DNA of 64,000 nucleotides from Sphingomonadaceae bacterium OTU29LAMAA1 (GCA_024072375.1 CP099617.1:2150001-2214000); one strand, 5' to 3'; positions 44,258-53,457 are shown, numbered from the stretch's first letter. Numbers and translations are program-made. Notes: generated by a model not told the origin, from the sequence alone.

Positions 44258-45211
44258 CTATTTCTGGAACCAGTGTTGCTGGACGAAATAGCCGATCACC
44301 CCGATCGTGATCGCACCGCATAGCGCCAGGATCGCATCGAATGCCCACGGCGCCTGCGCGTAGGGCAGATGCGCGACATTCATTCCGTACAGCCCGGTGA
44401 TGAAGGTCAGCGGCAGGAACACCATCGCGACGATCGAGATCACCAGCGAGCGGCTGTCGATCTGCTCGCTGCGCAAGTCGGTGAGCGCTTCGTGCATCAG
44501 CGAAGCGCGCTCGCGGATCGATTCCAGTTCTTCCGCCATGCGCGCTGCGCGATCGGCGGCGGCGGCGAGATGGCGGCGATCGTCCTCGGCCAGCCACTCG
44601 CCGGGCAGCGTCGCGAGCTTCTCCAGCGCAGCGCGTTGCGGGGCGAGGAAGCGGCGGTAGCCGATCGCGGTCACCCGTACCTTGGTGACGGTGCGGCGCA
44701 GGTCGAACACGCGATTGGCGTCGAGCCGTTCCTCGCAATCGTCCAGTTCGTCGCCGAGATCGGCGACATGCGGATCGAGGTCGCTGGTGATCGCGGTCGA
44801 CACGGCGGCAATGAAGTCGCCCGGATCGACGATGCCACCCTGTTCCACCTGCGTCTCGACCTCGGCAATACCGATCAGCGGTCGCCGGGTCACCGAATAG
44901 ACGCGACCCTTGATCGCCCAGATCCGCACCGATGCCAGCGGATCACCCGACGACATTTCCTCCGACGATCGCCCGCGCAGGTTGAGCAATGCGCCATTCT
45001 CGAACGCCTCGCAGCGTGGCCGCGTCTCGGTCGCGGTCAGCGCGTCGACGACGTAATCGCTGAGTTTCGCGGCGTTGCGCAGCCATTCCTGCGCCTGTTC
45101 CTCGTTGGTGTTGAGGTGGACCCAGACGAAATCAGCGGTGCAGGACAGCGCCTCCTTCACCTCGACGCGCGTCGCCGTGCCGCCGGTGATCCGATAGCCG
45201 AAGCCGCTCAT
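44258..45211 (-). CDS. zntB: CorA/ZntB-family divalent metal transporter
   Basis: A 317-residue protein: a ~250-residue cytoplasmic domain followed by two C-terminal membrane helices. The pore signature YGMN is at the end of the first helix (VFLPLTFITGLYGMNVAHLP), as in CorA-like channels. The N-terminus (FVWVHLNTNEEQAQEWL, RCEAFENGALLNLRG) resembles ZntB more than Mg2+-type CorA. It moves Zn2+ or other divalent cations. Its ATG overlaps the stop of the siroheme synthase gene (ATGA), so it is the last gene of the argH-lysA run. Confidence 0.88.
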   Translation of the reverse strand: MSGFGYRITGGTATRVEVKEALSCTADFVWVHLNTNEEQAQEWLRNAAKLSDYVVDALTATETRPRCEAFENGALLNLRGRSSEEMSSGDPLASVRIWAIKGRVYSVTRRPLIGIAEVETQVEQGGIVDPGDFIAAVSTAITSDLDPHVADLGDELDDCEERLDANRVFDLRRTVTKVRVTAIGYRRFLAPQRAALEKLATLPGEWLAEDDRRHLAAAADRAARMAEELESIRERASLMHEALTDLRSEQIDSRSLVISIVAMVFLPLTFITGLYGMNVAHLPYAQAPWAFDAILALCGAITIGVIGYFVQQHWFQK

Positions 45212-45969
45212 GCCATCGTTACTTCGACCGTGAGGCCGGGTTCGGACGAAAGCCCGGGTGCCCATACCTGCCGCACCGCATCGGCGCGCGCGCGGTCGAG
45301 GATCGCAGCCGGGACGCCGGGATGGTGGAGCACGCGATCGGCATTGGCGAGGCTGCGCGCCTGCCGCAGCGTCAGATCGTCCGGATCGACGGAGGTAAGC
45401 ACGATTCGGACGGATCCCGCCTCGCGCGCCTGATCGTCCGACAGCCAGCGCTCGACATCCGCATCGCCCGCCAGCGGGTCGAGCGGCGCACCCGCCGCCA
45501 TCGCCGCGCCCAGTGCGCGCCGACGCTCGCCGCCATCGGGATACCGCCGCCGCAACGCCGGCCGCGCCGCCTGCAACCGTTCGGCAAGCAGGCCGAGACC
45601 TGCGGGAAGCAGCGCCTCCAGCCGCTGCCGCAGCGCCGCCGCCAATCCTGCCGAGACGCCGCCGGTGCCGATCGCGATCAACACCGGCGCACGATCGATG
45701 ATGGCAGGCGTGGTGAAATCGCAATGCTCCGGCCGATCGACGGCGTTGACCAGCAGCCCGCGCGCCTTCAGTCGGGCGACCGCCGCCAGCGCCTCGCCCT
45801 CATCGTCGATCGCGACGATCGCCAGCGATGCCGCCGCATCCTCGCCGACGATGATCGCACCGGCGCGTTCGAGCAGGCGGCGCTTGGCGTCCGCCGCTTC
45901 GCCCTCCCCCAGCAGGATCACCGGACGGCCCGCCAGCCGGACGAACAGCGGCAGGCTGTGCAGCGTCAC
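45208..45969 (-). CDS. siroheme synthase N-terminal domain protein with truncated methyltransferase part
   Basis: A 253-residue protein starting with GTG overlapping the lysA stop. Residues ~1-145 match the CysG-B/Met8 dehydrogenase-ferrochelatase domain: LAGRPVILLGEGEAADAKRR, then VNAVDRPEHCDFTTPAI and IAIGTGGVSAGLAAALR. Residues ~186-235 (LTSVDPDDLTLRQARSLANA, then LHHPGVPAAILDRARADAV) resemble the first ~50 residues of the uroporphyrinogen-III methyltransferase domain, whose remaining ~200 residues are absent. It should oxidise precorrin-2 and insert iron. Methylation would need a separate CobA-type enzyme elsewhere. Confidence 0.85.
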   Translation of the reverse strand: MTLHSLPLFVRLAGRPVILLGEGEAADAKRRLLERAGAIIVGEDAAASLAIVAIDDEGEALAAVARLKARGLLVNAVDRPEHCDFTTPAIIDRAPVLIAIGTGGVSAGLAAALRQRLEALLPAGLGLLAERLQAARPALRRRYPDGGERRRALGAAMAAGAPLDPLAGDADVERWLSDDQAREAGSVRIVLTSVDPDDLTLRQARSLANADRVLHHPGVPAAILDRARADAVRQVWAPGLSSEPGLTVEVTMA

Positions 45970-47228
45970 CGGTTCAGCCACTCCGGCACGCGTTCGGCGG
46001 CCAGGATCGTTTCCGGCACGATGCGATCGGCGACCACCGCGAACCGGTCGCCGTCGACCAGCACCTCGGGCACCAGCGCGCGGCTGTTGTAGGTCGACGC
46101 CATCGTCGCACCATAGGCGCCGGCGGTGCGGAACACGGCGAGATCGCCGCTCTTCACGGTGGCGATCTCGCGCCCCATGGCGAAGGTGTCGCCGCTTTCG
46201 CAGACCGGCCCGGCGATGTTGGCGGTCATCCGCTCGTCCGTCTGCGTTACCGCGTCGAAATCGTGCCACGCGTCATAGAGCGCCGGCCGCGCGAGGTCGT
46301 TCATCGCCGCATCGACGATGACATAGGGGTTGGTGACGCCGGGCTTCACCCAGATCACCTCGGTCAGCAGCACGCCCGCATTGCCGGCGATGACGCGGCC
46401 GGGTTCGAACATCAGCTCGACGTCCCAGCCTCTGGTCACCCGCGCGACCATCGCACCGTAATCGGCCGGGCTCGGCAGCACGTCGTCCTGCTTGTACGGC
46501 ACGCCCAGACCACCGCCCAGATCGACGCGGCTGATCGTGTGGCCGGCGGCGCGCAGGTCGGCGACCAGCTGGCCGATGCGGCGATACGCCTCTTCCAGCC
46601 GCGACAGATCGGCGAGCTGGCTGCCGATATGACAGGCGACGCCGCGCAGATCGAGCCCGTCGAGCGGGGCCAGCCGGTCGAACATCGCCGGTGCCTGATC
46701 GATCGGCACGCCGAACTTGTTCTCGGCACGCCCGGTCGAAATCTTGGCATGGGTGCCCGCATCGACATCCGGATTCACGCGCAGCGTCGCGGGGGCAACC
46801 TTGCCCTTCGCATGCGCGATCTGCGCGAGGACGACGCCCTCTTCCTCCAGCTCCAGATTGAACTGGCCGATGCCCTCGTCGATCCCACGGGACAGTTCGC
46901 CGCGGGTCTTGCCGACGCCGGAGAATACGATGTCCGCTGCCGGGATGCCCGCGGCGAGCGCCCGCGCCATCTCGCCGCCCGACACCACGTCGGCGCCATA
47001 GCCTTCGTCGGCGAGCACGCGCAGCACGGCGACGTTGGGATTGGCCTTGATCGCATAGGCGAGATGGATGCGACCGACGTCCTTCAGCCCGTCGCGGAAC
47101 ACCTGCGCATGGCGGCGAAAGGTCGCGGTGGAATAGACGTAGACCGGCGTCCCCACCTCTTCGGCGATACGGGTGAGCGCCACATCCTCGCAATGGAGGA
47201 TGCCGTCGCGGTAATCGAAATGGTTCAT
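45966..47228 (-). CDS. lysA: diaminopimelate decarboxylase
   Basis: A 420-residue PLP enzyme making lysine from meso-diaminopimelate. The PLP lysine is in LAYAIKANPN, PLP-phosphate binding is at DLGGGLGVPY and EPGRVIAGN, and the second active-site motif CESGDTFA is present, as is the YGATMASTYNSR end. The start MNHFDYRDGILHCEDV is typical. It lies between lptM and the siroheme gene; the lysA stop overlaps the next start. Confidence 0.97.
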   Translation of the reverse strand: MNHFDYRDGILHCEDVALTRIAEEVGTPVYVYSTATFRRHAQVFRDGLKDVGRIHLAYAIKANPNVAVLRVLADEGYGADVVSGGEMARALAAGIPAADIVFSGVGKTRGELSRGIDEGIGQFNLELEEEGVVLAQIAHAKGKVAPATLRVNPDVDAGTHAKISTGRAENKFGVPIDQAPAMFDRLAPLDGLDLRGVACHIGSQLADLSRLEEAYRRIGQLVADLRAAGHTISRVDLGGGLGVPYKQDDVLPSPADYGAMVARVTRGWDVELMFEPGRVIAGNAGVLLTEVIWVKPGVTNPYVIVDAAMNDLARPALYDAWHDFDAVTQTDERMTANIAGPVCESGDTFAMGREIATVKSGDLAVFRTAGAYGATMASTYNSRALVPEVLVDGDRFAVVADRIVPETILAAERVPEWLNR

Positions 47229-47246
47229 GACAGGATCAATGCTGGC

Positions 47247-47483
47247 TCAGTTCGGCGGAAGGTCGAACTCGTCGCTGCGGCGCTGTTCCGAATTCCTCAG
47301 GAGTTCGGTGCTGCGCTGCGGACGCTGTTGCGTGGTGGGCGTGAGCAGTTGCGCCGGCGTCGGCGTCGCCTTCGCGCCATACGGCGCAGGTGGCAACGAT
47401 GCGCCTTCTGCCGGCTCCAGCTGTTTGGCCGCGCCGCAGCCGGCGAGCGCCAGCGCCAGCGCGAAGGGGATCAAGCGTTTCAT
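47247..47483 (-). CDS. lptM: small lipoprotein, LptM-like
   Basis: A 78-residue protein with a lipoprotein signal peptide ([17 protein letters not shown], lipobox LAGC, Cys16 acylated). The remainder is Pro/Gln-rich and disordered. A small lipoprotein gene next to lysA is a conserved proteobacterial arrangement; in enterics the LptM family helps LptD maturation at the outer membrane. The identification is by position and lipobox, since the conserved motif is very short. The ATG overlaps the argH stop (TGATG). Confidence 0.7.
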   Translation of the reverse strand: MKRLIPFALALALAGCGAAKQLEPAEGASLPPAPYGAKATPTPAQLLTPTTQQRPQRSTELLRNSEQRRSDEFDLPPN

Positions 47484-48865
47484 CACAGCGTCTCCCGCGC
47501 GGCGGCGATCGCGGCGCGCACATTGGCAGGCGCAGTGCCGCCGAAGCTGGTGCGGCTGGCGACGGAGGCGTCGACCGATAGCACGTCGTACAGGCTTTCG
47601 TTGACGCGCGGATCGATCGCCTGAAACTCCGCATAGGCTAGCTGGTCGAGCCGCACGCCCAGCTCCTCGGCGCGCTTCACCGCACGACCGGTGACGTGGT
47701 GCGCCTCGCGGAACGGCAACCCCGCCTCGCGCACCAGCCAGTCGGCGAAGTCGGTGGCGGTGGCGAAACCGCTCTCGGCCAGCCCGCGCATCCGGTCGGT
47801 GCGGAAGGTCGCGCTGGCGATCATGCCGGTCATCGCCGCGATCGACAGGCCGAGCAGGTCGTGCGCCTCGAACACCGGCGGCTTGTCGTCCTGCATGTCC
47901 TTGGAATAGGCGAGCGGCAGGCCCTTCATCGTCACCATCAGCGCGGTCTGGCAACCCATGATCCGCCCGGCATGGCCGCGGACCAGTTCGGCGGCGTCGG
48001 GATTGCGCTTCTGCGGCATGATCGAGCTGCCGGTCGACCATTGGTCGCTGAGCGCGACGAAGCCGAACGGCTGCGACGCCCACAGCACGAACTCTTCGGC
48101 CAGTCGCGACAGATGCAGCGACGTCTGCGTCGCACAGGTAAGATAATCGATCGCGAAGTCGCGGTCGCTGACGGCGTCCAGACTGTTGCGCGTCGGCCCG
48201 TCGAAGCCGAGCGCCCGCGCCGTCATCTGCCGGTCGAGCGGAAAGCTGGTCCCCGCCAGCGCCGCCGATCCGAGCGGACACAGGTTCATCCGCGCCCGCG
48301 CATCGCGGAACCGTGAGATATCGCGCGCAACCATCTCGACATAGGCCATCAGATGGTGGCCCAGCGTCACCGGCTGCGCGGATTGCAGATGGGTGAAGCC
48401 CGGCATCACCGCATCGGCATGCTCTTCCGCACGGGTCAGCAGCGCATTCGTCAGTTCGGCCAGCGCTACAAGCACCTGATCGATCGCATCGCGCACCCAC
48501 AGCCGAAAATCGGTTGCGACCTGATCGTTGCGCGACCGGGCAGTGTGCAGCCGTCCCGCGACCGGCCCGATCGCCTCGGCAAGCTTCGCCTCGGTCAGCA
48601 TGTGGATGTCTTCGAGCGCCAGATCCTCCGGCACACCGTTCGCAGCATAATCCGCGGCCACGGTGTCGAGCCCGGCGTCGATCGTCGCAGCGTCATCGGT
48701 CGAGACGATGCCCTGCCGTGCCAGCATCGCGACATGCGCCTTCGATCCGGCGATATCCTGCCGCCACATTCGCTTGTCGAACGGGATCGAGGCGTTAATC
48801 TCACGCATCACCGCTGCCGGGCCTTCGGCGAACCTGCCGCCCCACATCGAATTGGAACCCGTCAT
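47483..48865 (-). CDS. argH: argininosuccinate lyase
   Basis: A 460-residue enzyme of the fumarase/aspartase superfamily splitting argininosuccinate into arginine and fumarate. It begins [33 protein letters not shown] and the superfamily signature [12 protein letters not shown] (catalytic serine loop) are intact, as is [13 protein letters not shown]. Its start codon overlaps that of the divergent tlpA gene (CATG at 48863-48866). It heads the argH-lptM-lysA-siroheme-zntB run. Confidence 0.97.
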   Translation of the reverse strand: MTGSNSMWGGRFAEGPAAVMREINASIPFDKRMWRQDIAGSKAHVAMLARQGIVSTDDAATIDAGLDTVAADYAANGVPEDLALEDIHMLTEAKLAEAIGPVAGRLHTARSRNDQVATDFRLWVRDAIDQVLVALAELTNALLTRAEEHADAVMPGFTHLQSAQPVTLGHHLMAYVEMVARDISRFRDARARMNLCPLGSAALAGTSFPLDRQMTARALGFDGPTRNSLDAVSDRDFAIDYLTCATQTSLHLSRLAEEFVLWASQPFGFVALSDQWSTGSSIMPQKRNPDAAELVRGHAGRIMGCQTALMVTMKGLPLAYSKDMQDDKPPVFEAHDLLGLSIAAMTGMIASATFRTDRMRGLAESGFATATDFADWLVREAGLPFREAHHVTGRAVKRAEELGVRLDQLAYAEFQAIDPRVNESLYDVLSVDASVASRTSFGGTAPANVRAAIAAARETL

Positions 48866-49460
48866 GTCCCTGCCGTCATCCTCGCGCGTAGCGATTGCCT
48901 GTCTCCTGGCGCTGACCGCCGCCGGTTGCGATAGGCAAAGCGCCGCCCCCGAGCAAGCCGCGCAGACTCCGGCGAACGCCACGGCCGCATCGCCCGACGA
49001 AGCCACCGGCTCCACGCCGGCCACGATGGTCGGCGTCGATCGCAGCCACAAGGGAGAAACTGCGCCGGCGACGATGTTCAAGGATGCCGCGGGCAAGCCG
49101 ACCAGCCTCGCCGCATTCCGGGGTAAGCCGGTGCTGGTCAACCTGTGGGCGACGTGGTGCGGCCCCTGCGTTGCCGAACTGCCGACGCTGGAAGCACTGG
49201 CCAAGGGCGGCACCGTCCGCGTCGCCGCGATCAGTCAGGATACCGGCGCTGCGGCCAAGGTACCCGGCTTCCTGAAGGAACATGGCGCGCCGTCGCTGAC
49301 ACCTTATCTGGATGACAAGATGACGCTGTCGCTCGGCTGGAACGCCAACCTGCCGACGACAATCCTGTTCGACTCCGCCGGCAAGGAGGTGTGGCGCTGG
49401 AACGGGGGGAACGAATGGAACGGCGCGGCAGCGGCCAAGCTGATCGCCGAAGCGGCCTGA
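48864..49460 (+). CDS. TlpA-like thioredoxin-fold lipoprotein
   Basis: A 198-residue protein. The ATG at 48864 gives a lipoprotein signal peptide with lipobox LTAAGC (Cys22), so this start is favoured although the frame is open upstream. A Thr/Ala/Pro-rich linker follows, then a thioredoxin domain with [10 protein letters not shown] (Cys99, Cys102) and the cis-proline loop [12 protein letters not shown]. It is probably a periplasmic, membrane-anchored disulfide reductase of the TlpA/ResA type, often used in cytochrome c maturation. No cytochrome gene is nearby. Confidence 0.9.
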   Translation: MSLPSSSRVAIACLLALTAAGCDRQSAAPEQAAQTPANATAASPDEATGSTPATMVGVDRSHKGETAPATMFKDAAGKPTSLAAFRGKPVLVNLWATWCGPCVAELPTLEALAKGGTVRVAAISQDTGAAAKVPGFLKEHGAPSLTPYLDDKMTLSLGWNANLPTTILFDSAGKEVWRWNGGNEWNGAAAAKLIAEAA

Positions 49461-49473
49461 TCGTTACCCTGCG

Positions 49474-50031
49474 TCAGCCGAACGCTACGTCCGCGATCGT
49501 CACCACCCGCGATATCTGCGGCAGGATGTGACGTATCGTGAAATCGTGCAGCTCCGCCGATCGCGATGTGCAGGCATCCTCGACGATCACGACGTCGTAC
49601 GACAATTCCCATGCCGTGCGCGCCGTCGACTCCACTCCGAAATTGGTCGCAATGCCCGCGATCACCAGCGTCTTCACGCCGCGGCGGCGCAGGTGCAGGT
49701 CCAGATCGGTGCCGGTGAACGCACCCCAATGCCGCTTCAACACGACGACATCGCCGTCCTGCTGCAACCCATCGACCAATTCGCTGAACCCGGGCGGCAT
49801 CGCCGGCGCCGGCAGGCTTGGTTGGTCGACGACCTGGCTCGGCGTGGTGTCGGCGGTGAAGCCGACATGGACCAGCACCACCGGCGCGTGATGCGCCCGG
49901 AACCGCTCCGCCAGCGTCTTGCCCGCCGCGATCACGGCAGCCGCGTCATGCGGCCCCTTGTCGCCGGCGACGATTCCCTGTTGCAGGTCGATGAGGACGA
50001 GGGCGGTGGAGCGTGGATCGAAGGCCGGCAT
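49474..50031 (-). CDS. isochorismatase-superfamily hydrolase without the catalytic cysteine
   Basis: A 185-residue alpha/beta hydrolase-like protein. The first catalytic aspartate (LVLIDLQQGI) and the lysine (VVLKRHWGAFTGTDLDLHLR) are present. In the usual cysteine position the sequence reads IATNFGVESTARTA, with Gly where cysteine hydrolases have Cys. This resembles true isochorismatases and PhzD-type enzymes that act without a nucleophilic cysteine. The substrate is unknown; no siderophore or phenazine genes are near. It is 6 bases downstream of the DUF429 gene. Confidence 0.85.
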   Translation of the reverse strand: MPAFDPRSTALVLIDLQQGIVAGDKGPHDAAAVIAAGKTLAERFRAHHAPVVLVHVGFTADTTPSQVVDQPSLPAPAMPPGFSELVDGLQQDGDVVVLKRHWGAFTGTDLDLHLRRRGVKTLVIAGIATNFGVESTARTAWELSYDVVIVEDACTSRSAELHDFTIRHILPQISRVVTIADVAFG

Positions 50032-50037
50032 CGCCGC

Positions 50038-50856
50038 TCAACCGGCGACCGGAGGCTCCGTTCCAGCCCGCTCGCGCGGCACCCAGATTGCGGAGACGGC
50101 ATCGCCGTAGGCTTCCGCCCGTCCGGTCAGCGCCTCCGCCCCGATCCACGCGCATACGATCGCATCCAGCATATCCTCATGCGCCTTGCGTTCCGCCCCG
50201 TTCGCCTGTTCGGGCAGCGGCGGCAATTGCGCGGCAACCCCGTCGATCCGGGTTGCCAGCAGTGCCGCGATTCGCTGCCATTGCTCCCGCAACAGCGCAT
50301 GTCGGACTGCGAGCGGCTCACCCGGCCAGTATTTCGTCGTGTTCCCCGCCTTGTATGGCAAGCGTCGCGCAGCGCCCGCCAGCACGACCAGCGCCGGATG
50401 CGGATAGACCTCGATCAGCCCGCCCGTGCTCGCGTCGTGCATCTGCAGGGGACAGCCAGCGGCGGCGAAGCCGGCCCGCAAGGTATCGCTCAACGGTCCG
50501 GGCCGCACTGCACCCGGCGAATGGGTCGAGCAATGGCGTGCGCCGAACGCCCGCGCGATCGCGTTATCCGACGGCCGGCGCCCCGTGATCGGCTCCAGCG
50601 ACAAGGGCATGTCGATCGCGACGAGCGACACTGGCACGCCCGCGATCCGTGCCGCCGCACTTAGCAACGCCTGCGCATCGGGCACCGATCCGCCGATCCT
50701 TGCCGCGCGGTCGTTCCCCGATGCCAGTGCCAGAAACCGGTCGTAGGACGGCGTCACCGCCAGCAACGTCCATCGGCCCATGCGTTCGACGGCAAGCGCA
50801 ACGCCGCTCGGCCGGGTGGCGGTCCAGGCCGCGTCGATACCCAGCACCACTCTCAT
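50038..50856 (-). CDS. DUF429 family protein
   Basis: A 272-residue protein beginning MRVVLGIDAAWTATRPSG; an ATG 36 bases earlier is possible but lacks support. It has the RNase H-like fold pattern predicted for DUF429: a first-strand aspartate (GIDAAW), VSLVAIDMPLSL, and the C-terminal HEDMLDAIVCAWIG with acidic residues. The family is thought to be nuclease-like, without firm biochemistry. It forms a pair with the isochorismatase-like gene. Confidence 0.82.
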   Translation of the reverse strand: MRVVLGIDAAWTATRPSGVALAVERMGRWTLLAVTPSYDRFLALASGNDRAARIGGSVPDAQALLSAAARIAGVPVSLVAIDMPLSLEPITGRRPSDNAIARAFGARHCSTHSPGAVRPGPLSDTLRAGFAAAGCPLQMHDASTGGLIEVYPHPALVVLAGAARRLPYKAGNTTKYWPGEPLAVRHALLREQWQRIAALLATRIDGVAAQLPPLPEQANGAERKAHEDMLDAIVCAWIGAEALTGRAEAYGDAVSAIWVPRERAGTEPPVAG

Positions 50857-50899
50857 CGTCTCGATCCTCGCAATATCCGGCAGCCGCGCCATGCCGGCG

Positions 50900-51316
50900 C
50901 TAGATATAAGCTCCCTTCAGCAGGGCCTTCTCGCGCTTGTCGATGGTCCGGCGCAGCAAGGCCCGAAACTGTTTCGCCTCGGCGATGATACGATGCTTGT
51001 CGAACCAGTCAGCGGCTCCGCGCTTGACGACCTCCTCCGCGTCCGTCGAACCGGCGGTCGTCGCGCTCGACACCACCACGACCGGTGCGCGCCGCATGCC
51101 GTGCAATTCGCTCAGGAACGCCATGCCGCCGATACCCGGCATATGCAGATCCAGCGTTATAATATTGGGCTTGGTGGTGTCGAGCAGCACCCGCGCGCTT
51201 TCCGCGCTTTCGGCAACCCCGACAACGCTCGCATGAGGCTCCTGTTCGACGATCTGCTCGATCACCGCGCGTACCGTGGCCGAATCCTCGATGATCAACA
51301 GCCGAATCGCCGTCAC
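50900..51316 (-). CDS. stand-alone response-regulator receiver, CheB-N-like
   Basis: A 138-residue single receiver domain. The acidic pair is in LLIIEDSATVRAVI, the phosphoacceptor aspartate in NIITLDLHMPGIGGMAFL, the Ser/Thr switch in VVVSSATT and the lysine in AADWFDKH. The LHMPGIGGMAFL pattern and the DSATVR start resemble the receiver part of CheB methylesterases, but the esterase domain is absent. It may act as a phosphate sink or adaptor in a chemotaxis-like or stress pathway. No kinase is adjacent; 43 bases separate it from the DUF429 gene. Confidence 0.85.
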   Translation of the reverse strand: MTAIRLLIIEDSATVRAVIEQIVEQEPHASVVGVAESAESARVLLDTTKPNIITLDLHMPGIGGMAFLSELHGMRRAPVVVVSSATTAGSTDAEEVVKRGAADWFDKHRIIAEAKQFRALLRRTIDKREKALLKGAYI

Positions 51317-51500
51317 GCCCGCATCCCCCGTTCGGGAGCCCCGCCTCGATGACCGGGCGCGGCTCTCTTCCCGATCATGCTACCGGCAGAAGCCTTTGCA
51401 AAAGGTGGACTTTTAAAACAATCTGGGGGTACTCGCCGCACATCCTGCCCGCCGGATCCGATCGGCTACACGTCGGATCGAAGATATGGGGAGGGACGCC

Positions 51501-51574
51501 TGGATGCCCCGTGAGGATTCGAACCTCAATAGGCGGTATCAGAAACCGCAGTCTTACCATTAGACGACGGGGCA
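51501..51574 (-). tRNA. tRNA-Gln (anticodon CTG)
   Basis: A 74-base cloverleaf on the minus strand. The acceptor stem TGCCCCG pairs with CGGGGCA. The anticodon stem-loop is GCGGT-TTCTGAT-ACCGC with anticodon CTG, and the T-arm is TGAGG-TTCGAAT-CCTCA. CCA is encoded. It reads CAG codons. Confidence 0.95.
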
Positions 51575-51728
51575 CCAGCGAGGCGCGCATCTAGGCGTCG
51601 GTGCGATTGGTGTCAACGGGGCAAACGCGCTCGGCTTGTCGCAAGCGGTCGACCACGCTACCTGAGGGGCAAGCACCGAGCAGGTATCGTCCTGCGACGG
51701 CAGTATCGAACAGAAAGTCACCACGGCT

Positions 51729-52772
51729 ATGGGGGATGGATCCGCCCGAATGCCGTACCGGCAGGAACCCCCTGCCCGTCCGGCGCCTGCCCGGCCGCAG
51801 CGCGGCCGCTGGTCCGATGCGCAGGCGTTCGCTGCGCTGGACCTCGGCACCAACAATTGTCGGCTGCTGATCGCCCGGCCGCAGGGCGACGGCTTCGCCG
51901 TGATCGATGCATTTTCGCGAATCGTGCGACTGGGCGAGGGACTGGCCGCCACCGGGCGATTGAGCGATGCCGCGATAGAACGCACGATCGCGGCCCTGCG
52001 CGTCTGTTCGGACAAGCTGAAGCGCCGCAACGTCACGCTCGCGCGTTCGGTCGCGACCGAGGCATGCCGCCGCGCCGCCAACGGGCCTGAATTCATCGCC
52101 CGCGCCTATGCCGAAACCGGCATCCACCTCGACATCATTTCAGCGGAGGAAGAGGCGCGGCTGGCGGTGCTCGGCTGTCATGCGCTGATCGAGCCGGGTG
52201 ACGACCCCGCATTGATCTTCGACATCGGCGGCGGATCGACCGAACTGGTGCTGATCGACACCACGCGGGGCGCGATGCCGCGGGTGCTCGACTGGCATTC
52301 GGCGCCCTGGGGTGTCGTGTCGCTGACCGAACATGCCGGCGGCGGTGAGGGCGAGGACGGTCGGCTGGTCGCGTACGAGCGGATGCGCGGCATCGTCGCG
52401 GACAGTTTCGCGGATTTCGCCGCACGCCTGCCCAAGAACGTGGCGCGGCCCCGGCTGCTCGGCACCAGCGGCACGGTGACGACGCTCGGAAGTGTCCACC
52501 TGGGCCTCAGCCATTACGACCGGGCGCAGGTCGACGGCCTGATCGTACCGTCGGATTCGATGCGGCGGATCAGCGAGGATCTGTCACGCAAGTCGGTACG
52601 CGAGCGCGCGCAACTCGCCTGCATCGGCACCGAGCGCGCCGATCTGGTCGTCGCCGGCTGCGCGATCCTGGAGACGATCCTGGACTTGTGGCCCGCGGAA
52701 CGGCTGGGCATCGCCGATCGCGGGATTCGCGAAGGCATTCTACGACGATTGATGGGGAGTCCCAGACCTTGA
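51729..52772 (+). CDS. ppx: exopolyphosphatase / guanosine pentaphosphate phosphohydrolase family
   Basis: A 347-residue Ppx/GppA protein of the actin-like ATPase superfamily. Phosphate-binding motifs are FAALDLGTNNCRLLIAR, SVATEACR, FDIGGGSTELVLI and LLGTSGTVTTLG. It lacks the C-terminal HD-like domain of long Ppx enzymes. It hydrolyses polyphosphate and/or pppGpp. The start may instead be the ATG at 51750. The gene lies 13 bases before rlmE, a pairing common in alphaproteobacteria. Confidence 0.92.
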   Translation: MGDGSARMPYRQEPPARPAPARPQRGRWSDAQAFAALDLGTNNCRLLIARPQGDGFAVIDAFSRIVRLGEGLAATGRLSDAAIERTIAALRVCSDKLKRRNVTLARSVATEACRRAANGPEFIARAYAETGIHLDIISAEEEARLAVLGCHALIEPGDDPALIFDIGGGSTELVLIDTTRGAMPRVLDWHSAPWGVVSLTEHAGGGEGEDGRLVAYERMRGIVADSFADFAARLPKNVARPRLLGTSGTVTTLGSVHLGLSHYDRAQVDGLIVPSDSMRRISEDLSRKSVRERAQLACIGTERADLVVAGCAILETILDLWPAERLGIADRGIREGILRRLMGSPRP

Positions 52773-52785
52773 ACAGGAACAACCC

Positions 52786-53457
52786 GTGAGCCGGGATGGT
52801 GGAGGCCTGCGCACGCGGGTCAAGACGGCGCGCGGGCGCACCGCCCAATCGACGCGCTGGCTGGAGCGGCAGCTCAACGACCCGTACGTGAAACGCGCGA
52901 AGGCAGAAGGGTATCGCAGTCGCGCCGCCTACAAGCTGATCGAGCTGGACGAACGATTCGGCATCATTCGCGGGTCCAAGCGGGTGGTCGATCTCGGTAT
53001 CGCGCCGGGTGGCTGGAGCCAGGTGATCCGGCGGCAGGCGCCCAAGGCGACCGTCGTCGGCATCGACCTGTTGCCCGTCGATCCGATCGACGGCGTCACG
53101 ATCTTCCAGATGGACTTCATGGACGATGCCGCCCCCGATCGCCTGATGGAAGCACTGGGCGGGGCGCCTGACCTCGTCTTGTCCGACATGGCGGCGAACA
53201 CCGTCGGCCATCCACAGACCGACGCCCTGCGGACGATGGCGCTGGTCGAGACCGCATTGGCGTTCGCGGTAGACGTGCTGGAAAAGGGCGGCAGCTTCGT
53301 CGCCAAGGTGTTCGCCGGTGGTGCCGATTCGCAGCTGATCGCGGAGATGAAGCGCAACTTCAAGACGGTGAAACACGCCAAGCCGCCGTCGAGCCGCAAG
53401 GGGTCGGTGGAATGGTTCGTGGTCGCGCAGGGGTTCAAGGGTCGCCAAGCGGATTAG
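52786..53457 (+). CDS. rlmE: 23S rRNA (uridine-2'-O)-methyltransferase RlmE (FtsJ)
   Basis: A 223-residue enzyme starting with GTG, methylating the 2'-O of a uridine in the 23S A-loop. The SAM site is VVDLGIAPGGWSQVI. The K-D-K-E catalytic tetrad is visible as GYRSRAAYKL, LVLSDMAAN, FVAKVFAGG and GSVEWFVVA. It follows ppx closely and ends before a hairpin-rich gap facing rpoZ. Confidence 0.96.
   Translation: MSRDGGGLRTRVKTARGRTAQSTRWLERQLNDPYVKRAKAEGYRSRAAYKLIELDERFGIIRGSKRVVDLGIAPGGWSQVIRRQAPKATVVGIDLLPVDPIDGVTIFQMDFMDDAAPDRLMEALGGAPDLVLSDMAANTVGHPQTDALRTMALVETALAFAVDVLEKGGSFVAKVFAGGADSQLIAEMKRNFKTVKHAKPPSSRKGSVEWFVVAQGFKGRQAD

Noticed and set aside
44369..45433. plus-strand 354-codon frame opposite the metal transporter
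   Set aside because: Antisense shadow of the transporter and siroheme synthase genes, both with clear motifs.
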